Origin: Gordionus sp. m RMFG-2023
Taxonomy: Eukaryota > Nematomorpha > Gordioida > Chordodea > Parachordodidae
Assembly (NCBI RefSeq): GCF_954871325.1
Contig: NC_088778.1
Location: 24,041,120 to 24,105,119 of the forward strand
Length of the DNA stretch: 64,000 nucleotides
Direction: 5' to 3'
Part shown: positions 57,490 to 64,000 of the stretch, piece after piece
Position numbering within the stretch: the first letter of the stretch is position 1
Layout of the letters: each line of letters starts with the position of its first letter
Position numbers and translations under genes: made by a program
Notes under the pieces: model-generated
Database searches by the model: none
Seen by the model: the letters and a program-made list of their open reading frames with translations, nothing else
What the model was told of the DNA's origin: nothing

Positions 57490-60400
57490 AAAAAAGAGGA
57501 AACATAGATGTGAAAGATTTAAAAAAACCTAAAATCCTCTTAAAAACTAACTTATAAAAAAATTATCTCAAAAAAAAACCATTAAAAAAATCCTTACAAA
57601 AACTAAACTATAAAAAAAATCCTCTCAAAAAGTAACCAATAAAAAATCCTCTTAAAAACTAAACTTTAAAAAAACTCTCAAAAGTAACCTATAAAAAAAT
57701 TATCTTAAAAACTAACCTATAAAAAAAATTCTCTCAAAAACTAAACTTTAAAAAAAACTATACACCTATAAAAAAATTCTCTCAAAAACTAAATTTAAAA
57801 AAAACTCTCAAAAGTAACCTATAAAAAAATTCTCTCAAAAACTAAACTTTAAAAAAACTCTACACCTATAATAAAATTCTCTCAAAAACTAAATTTTAAA
57901 AAAACTCTCAAAAGTAACCTATAAAAAAATTATCTTAAAAACTAACCTATAAAAAAAATTCTCTCAAAAACTAAATTTTAAAAAATCTCTCAAAAAGTAA
58001 CCTATAAAAAAATTATCTCAAAAACTACCCTATAAAAAAATCATTTCAAAAACTAAACTTTTAAAAAAATCCTCCCAAAAACTAAACTTTAAAAAAAAAT
58101 CCTCTTAAAAAGTAACCTATAAAAAAATCATCTCAAAAACTAAACTTTTAAAAAAATCCTCTCAAAAGGTAACCTATAAAAAAATCCTCTCAAAAACTAA
58201 ACTTTAAAAAAATGCTCTCAAAAACTAAACTTTAAAAAAAATCCTCTCAAAAAGTAATAAAAAATCATATTTAAATAAAATCCTCACAAAAAGTTACCTA
58301 TAAAAAAATCCTCTCAAAAACTAAACTTTAAAAAAAATCCTCTCAAAAAATAACCTATAAAAAATCCTCTCAAAAACTAAACTATAAAAAAACTCTCAAA
58401 AGTAACCAATAAAAAAATTATCTTAAAAACTAACCTATAAAAAACTCTCAAAAACTAAACTTTAAAAAAACTCTCAAAAGTAACCTATAAAAAAATTATC
58501 TTAATAACTAACCTATAACAAAATCCTCTCAAAAACTAAACTTTAAAAAAACTCTCAAAAAGTAACCTATAAAAAAATTATCTCAAAAATGACCCTATAA
58601 AAAAAATCATGTCAAAAACTAAACTTTTAAAAAATCCTCCCAAAAACTAAATTTTAAAAAAAATCCTCTCAAAAAATAACCTATAAAAAATTATCTCAAA
58701 AACTACCCTATAAAAAATCATCTCAAAAACAATCCTATAAAAAAATCCTTTCAAAAACTAAACTTTTAAAAAAATCCTCTCAAAAAGTAACCTATAAAAA
58801 AATCCTCTCAAAAACTAAACTTTATAAAAATCCTCTCGAAAAGTAATAAAAAATCATATTTAAATAAAATCCTCACAAAAAGTTACTTATAAAAAAATTA
58901 TCTCAAAAAGTAACCATTAAAAAAATCCTTACAAAAACTAAACTTTAAAAAAAATCCTCTCAAAAAGTAACCTATAAAAAATCCTCTCAAAAACTAAACT
59001 TTACAAAAATTCTCAAAAGTAAGCTATAAAAAAATTATCTTAAAAACTAACCTATAAAAAAATTCTCTCAAAAACTAAACTTTAAAAAAACTCTCAATAG
59101 TAACCTATAAAAAAATTATCTTAAAAACTAAGCTATAAAAAAAATTCTCTCAAAAACTAAACTTTAAAAAATCTCTCAAAAAATAACCTAAAAAAAAATT
59201 ATCTCAAAAACTACCCTATAAAAAAAATCATCTCAAAAACTAAACTTTTAAAAGAATCCTCGCAAAAACTAAACTTTAAAAAAATCCTCTCAAAAAGTAA
59301 CCTATAAAAAAATTATCTCAAAAACTACCCTATAAAAAAATCATCTCAAAAACTAAACTTTTATAAAAATCCTCCCAAAAACTAAACTTAAAAAAAAATC
59401 CTCTCAAAAAGTAACCAATAAAAAAATTATCTTAAAAACTACCCTATAAAAAATCATCTCACAAACTAAACTTTTAAATAAATCTTCTCAAAAAGTAACC
59501 TATAAAAAAATACTGTCTAAAACTAAACTTTAAAAAAATCGTCTCAAAAACTAAACTTTAAAAAACCTCTCTCAAAGTAAGCTATAAATAAATTCTCTCA
59601 AAAACTAAACTATAAAAAAAATCCTCTCAAAAAGTAACCTATAAAAAATCCTCTCAAAAACTAAACTTTAAAAAAATTCTCAAAAGTAACCTATAAAAAA
59701 ATTATCTTAAAAACTAACCTATAAAAAAATTCTCTCAAAAACTAAACTTTAAAAAAACTCTCAAAAGTAACCTATAAAAAAATTATCTTAAAATCTAACC
59801 TAAAAAAAAATTCTCTCAAAAACTAAACTTTAAAAAATCTCTCAAAAAGTAACCTAAAAAAAAATTATCTCAAAAACATACCTATAAAAAAATCATCTCA
59901 AAAACTAAACCTTTTAAAAAAATCCTCCCAAAAACTAAACTTTAAAAAAAATCCTGTCAAAAAGTAACCTATAAAAAAATTATCTCAAAAACTACCCTGT
60001 AAAAAAATCTTCTCAAAAACTAAACTTTTAAATAAATCTTCTCAAAAAAAAAATCCTCTCAAAAACTAAACTTTAAAAAAATCCTCTCAAAAACTGAACT
60101 TTAAAAAAAATCCTCTCAAAAGGAATAAAAAATCATATTTAAATAAAAACCTCACAAAAAGTTACCTATAAAAAATTATCTCAAAAACTACCCTATAAAA
60201 AAATCATCTCAAAAACTAAACTTTTAAAAAAATCCTCCCAAAAACTAAACTTAAAAAAAAATCCTCTCAAAAGTAACCTATAAAAAAATTATCTCAAAAA
60301 CTATCCTATAAAAAAATCATCTCAAAAACTAAACTTTTAAAAAAATCCTCTCTCAAAAAGTAACCTATAAAAAAATGCTCTCAAAAACTAAACTTTAAAA

Positions 60401-62510
60401 AAAATCCTCTCAAAAAGTAATAAAAAATCATATTTAAATAAAATCCTCACAAAAAGTTACCTATAAAGAAATCCTCTCAAAAACTAAACTTTAAAAAAAT
60501 TCCTCTCTCAAAAAGTAACCTATAAAAAAATTATCTCAAAAACAAAACTTTATAAAAAATTCTTTTAAAAACTAAATTAAAAAAAAATCCTCTCAAAAAC
60601 AAACTTTAAATAAAATCTTATCCAAAACTAACCTTTAAAAAAAATCCTGTAAAAAACTTAACCTATAAAAAAATCCTCTCAAAAACTAAACTTAAAAAAA
60701 AATCCTCTCAAAAACTAACCTATAAAAAATTATCTTAAAAACTAAACTTTAAAAAAAATCCTCTCAAAAACTAAACTTTAAAAAAAATTCTCTCAAAAAG
60801 TAAAAAAAAACCTCTCAAATACTAAACTTTAAAAAAAATCTTATCAAAAACAAACCTTTAAAAAAAATACTGACTAAAACTAAACTTTAAAAAAATCCTC
60901 TAAAAACTAAACATAAAAAGAAACCCTCTCAAAAAGTAACCTATAAAAAAATCATCTCAAAAACTAAACTTTAAAAAAAAATTCTCCCAAAAAGTAACCT
61001 ATAAAAAAACCTCTCAAATACTAAACTTTAAAAAATATATTATCAAAATCTAACCTTTAAAAATAAACCTCTCAATAACTAACCTTTAAAATAAATCTAA
61101 TTAAAAACAAGCCTTTAAAATAAACTGTCAAAAACTAAATATTAAAAAAACCTCTCAAAAACTAAACATTAAAAGAAACCCTCTCAAAAAGTAACCTATA
61201 AAAAAATCATCTCAAAAACCAAACTTTAAAAAAAAATCCTCTCAAAAACTAAACTTTAAAAAAAATTCTCTCAAAAATTAACCTATAAAAAAACCTCTCA
61301 AATACTAAACTTTAAATAAAATCTTATCAAAAATTAACATTTAAAAAAAATCCTGTCAAAAAATAAACTTACAAAAAAAATCCTCTCAAAACCTAACCTA
61401 TAAAAAAATCATCTCAAAAACTAAACTTTAAAAAATATCCTCTCAAAACCTAACCTATAAAAAAATCATCTCAAAAACTAAACTTTTAAAAAAATCTTAT
61501 CAAAAACTAACCTTTAAAAAAAAATCCTCTCAAAAACTAAACTTGAAAAAATCCTTTCAAAAACTAAAATTTAAAAAAATTATCTCAAAAAATAAACTTA
61601 TAAAAAAAATCCTCTTAAAACCTAACCTATAAAAAAATCATCTCAAAAACTAAACTTTAAAAAAAATCTTATCGAAAACTAACCTTTAAAAAAAATCCTC
61701 TCAAAAACTAAACTTAAAAAAATCCTCTCAAAAACTAAAATTTAAAAAAACCATTTAGCTATAAAAAAATCCTCTCAAAAACTAAAATTTAAAAAAACCA
61801 TCTCAACAAGTTAGCTATAAAAAAATCCTCACAAAAACCAACCTATAAAAAATCTTCTCAAAAACTAAACTATAAAAAAAATCATCTCAAAAACTAAACT
61901 TAAAAAAAAATCCTCTCAAAAACTAACCTATAAAATAATCATCTCAATAATTAAACTTAGAAAAAAATACTCTCAAAAACTAAAGTTAAATTCTCTCAAA
62001 AAGTAACCTATAAAAAAACCTCTCAAATACTAACCTTTAAAAAAAATCTTATAAAAAACTAACCTTAAAAAAAAATCCTATCAAAACCAAATTTTAAAAT
62101 AAATAATCTCACCTATAAAAATCCTCAAACTATAAAACTAACATAAAAAAAATCCTCTCAAAAACTAAACTTATATTCTCTCAAAAAGTAACCTATAAAA
62201 TAACCTCTCAAATACTAACCTTTAAAAAAAATCTTATAAAAAACTAACCTTAAAAAAACCTCTCAAAAACTAAACTTAAAAAAAAATCCTCTCAAAAACT
62301 AAACTTAAAAAAAACCCTCTCAAAAAGTAAGCTAAAAAAAAATCCTCTCAAAAACTAAACTAAAAAAAATCCTGTCTAAAGATTAATTTTAAAAAAATCT
62401 CTCAAAAACTAAATTTAAAAAAAAATACTTTCAAAAACTAAACTTTAAAAAAATCCTCTCAAAAACCAACCAATAAAAAGAATCTTATCAAAAATTTAAA
62501 ATCAAAAACA
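57490..62510. repeat. ~5 kb satellite of a 26-28 bp unit, nearly free of G on the + strand
   Basis: The unit is approximately TCCTCTCAAAAACTAAACTT plus TAAAAAAA, with variants such as TTATCTCAAAAACTACCCTA and CTCTCAAAAGTAACC. I estimate about 180 units. G occurs mainly in AAAAGT variants and is otherwise almost absent on this strand. A longer block containing AATCATATTTAAATA recurs at 58263, 58852, 60131 and 60426; spacings of 589 and 295 bp fit a higher-order period near 295 bp. Units become less regular after about 60600. No coding potential. Confidence 0.92.
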
Positions 62511-63500
62511 AAAAAAAGTAAACAATTAAAATCATAAACATAAATCACATAAATAAAATATAAATAAATAATAAAAATATAAATCAAAAATAAAAACCAA
62601 AAATAATTAAAATGTAAAGCAAAAAAATAAAATAAAAATTAATAATAATAAACAAAAATACAAAAAAACAAAATAAAACATAAAATTAATCAAAATTAAA
62701 AAAATTAATACAAAACAAAAACAAAATAAAAAATATAAATTAAATATAAAAATAAAAACAATATCAAATATATAATAATAAAAGCAAAAATTAAATATAT
62801 TATAATGATAAAAAATGAAAAACATAAAACAAAATAAAATGAAAAAAAAAAAACTAAAATAAAAAACATAAAAAAAATTATAATAAAAAACAAAAAAAAA
62901 TAAATTAAACACATATACCAAAAACTAAAATTAATAATATAAATCAAAAATAAAACAAACATAACAAAAAAATCAAAATAAAAAACAAAAAAAAATAAAA
63001 ACAAAATCAAAAACAAAATAAAAATTAAAAATTAAAAATAACAATCAAAGTCAAATACAAAAAAACACAAAAAAAAGCAAATATAATATCAAGATTAAAA
63101 TAAAAAACAAAAAAAAAGAAATCAATATATAAATATTATAATCAAATACAATGATAAAAACAAAAAAAATCTTAAAACACAAACAAAATTAAAACAAAAA
63201 CATATAATTATAAAAAGAAACAAAATGAATAATAAAAACAAAAAATAAATGAAAAATAAAACCAAAAAAAATAAAATGAAAATTAAAAAAAATCAAAAAT
63301 AACTAAAAAATCACAAGTAACAAAAAAATATCAAGAACATAAAAAAAGAAATAAAAATATGAAAATCACATACAATTATAAAAACAAAAAAGCAAAAATA
63401 AAAAACAAAAAAACAAAAAAAAGCAAAAATAAAAACAAAATAAAAATCTAATAACAAAATTAACACAAAAACATAAAATAACAAAATTAAAAATAAAATA
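62511..63500. repeat. A-rich simple sequence, (A)nC and (A)nT motifs
   Basis: Follows directly from the satellite. The + strand is mostly A, with isolated C and T (AAAATAAAACAAAAA-type words), and G remains rare. Long minus-strand open frames made of Phe/Tyr/Ile exist only because the complement lacks stop-forming bases; they are not genes. Confidence 0.85.
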
Positions 63501-64000
63501 AAATAAAATCATAAATAATAGAAAAAAGAATCTAAAAGAGAAAAGAACAGAAAAATAAAAATAAAAAAATTTCTGAATAAAAAAAATAGAAATAAAAGAA
63601 AAAAGAAAAGAAAAGTATAGTTAAATAAAAAGTGAAGAGAAAGGGAAAGGCTAAAAAAGAGAAAAGAAAATAGAAAGAAAAAAGAAAAGTAAAAAAGTAA
63701 AGAAAAAAGTTTAAAAAAAGTGAAAAGAAAAATAAAGGAAAAATAAAGGAAAAATTAAAAGTAAAATAAAAAGAAATAGAAATAGAAAAGAGAGGAAAAA
63801 TAAAAGAAAAAAGAATAGTAAAAAGAAAATTAAAGGAAATAGAAAAAAAAAGTAAAATGAAATAAGAAAATTGAAGGAAGGAAAAGGGAAAATTATAATT
63901 AATAGAGAAATATAAGAAAAGTAAAAATGAAACTAAAATGAATAGATAAGAATAAAAAAGAAAATAATAGGCGAGAAAATATCTAAATTTAAATCCTACC
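63501..64000. repeat. Purine (A+G) tract running off the window edge
   Basis: From about 63500 the + strand changes from A+C to A+G words (GAAAAGAGAAAAGAAAATAG), with few pyrimidines until roughly 63890. Such homopurine-homopyrimidine DNA can form triplexes. The true end lies outside the window. Confidence 0.8.

Noticed and set aside
57490-62510. CRISPR-like array of regular short repeats
   Set aside because: Units are contiguous with no unique spacers, the DNA is animal and no cas genes exist. It is a satellite.
62607-63016. Two ~100-codon minus-strand frames rich in Phe/Tyr/Ile
   Set aside because: They result from A-rich simple sequence whose complement seldom forms stops; there are no motifs.
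57490-64000. Telomeric repeat tract
   Set aside because: No TTAGGG-like or other known telomere unit; units are 26-28 bp, variable and G-poor.
1-64000. rRNA genes, intact tRNA genes, riboswitches or bacterial operons
   Set aside because: None seen on either strand; the window is a eukaryotic, transposon-rich region.

Overview
The window is AT-rich nuclear DNA from an animal, most likely an invertebrate with compact genes. The evidence is a FAM32A homologue carrying three introns of only 40-42 bp, a VAP/MSP-domain membrane protein, a rhodopsin-like GPCR, and a dense population of animal-type hAT elements. Introns inside one of the hAT transposases are also about 50 bp. I cannot name the species or phylum from sequence alone. 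Small-genome, AT-rich lineages such as rotifers, orthonectids or similar are possibilities only.

Layout. 1-3.6 kb: an hAT end, the FAM32A homologue (317-765) and relic sequence. 3.6-12.7 kb: a large inverted duplication (arms 3769-7551 and 10732-12742) around a 3.2 kb loop that holds most of an old Ty3/gypsy element. The left arm holds a nested set: an hAT-type MITE with a perfect 8-bp target duplication, a Tc1-like MITE inside it, and a 1.7 kb element with 9-bp target duplications that is missing from the right arm. 12.7-19.3 kb: mostly non-coding, with an ATTCG-rich element. 19.3-20.8 kb: a single-exon GPCR. 21.6 kb: a PIF/Harbinger-type MITE. 24.25-25.46 kb: a two-exon VAP homologue with an unusual Ser-rich linker and a luminal tail.

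26-41 kb is an hAT graveyard: four elements bounded by recognisable terminal inverted repeats, three of them with matching or near-matching 8-bp target duplications, plus a dimerisation-domain relic. One element (29187-35169) has lost coding only recently and carries a tandemly triplicated exon. 44.9-46.2 kb is a second inverted duplication, with a conserved unrecognised reading frame in each arm. 47.8-49.7 kb holds two long open frames of a retroelement-derived Gag/protease type: a membrane segment, a charged coiled coil, four zinc knuckles and a retropepsin, with no reverse transcriptase nearby. 52.4-54.6 kb is an hAT relic with a BED finger. 56.2 kb is a small hAT MITE.

57.5-62.5 kb is about 5 kb of a 26-28 bp satellite almost devoid of G on the + strand, with hints of a higher-order period near 295 bp. 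It passes into A-rich and then almost pure A+G sequence that runs off the window edge.

The three confident host genes (FAM32A, GPCR, VAP) are all on the + strand, widely spaced, and show no functional link to one another. Most of the remaining sequence is mobile-element debris. The calls come from reading frames, motifs, splice signals and repeats by eye; no database search was run.
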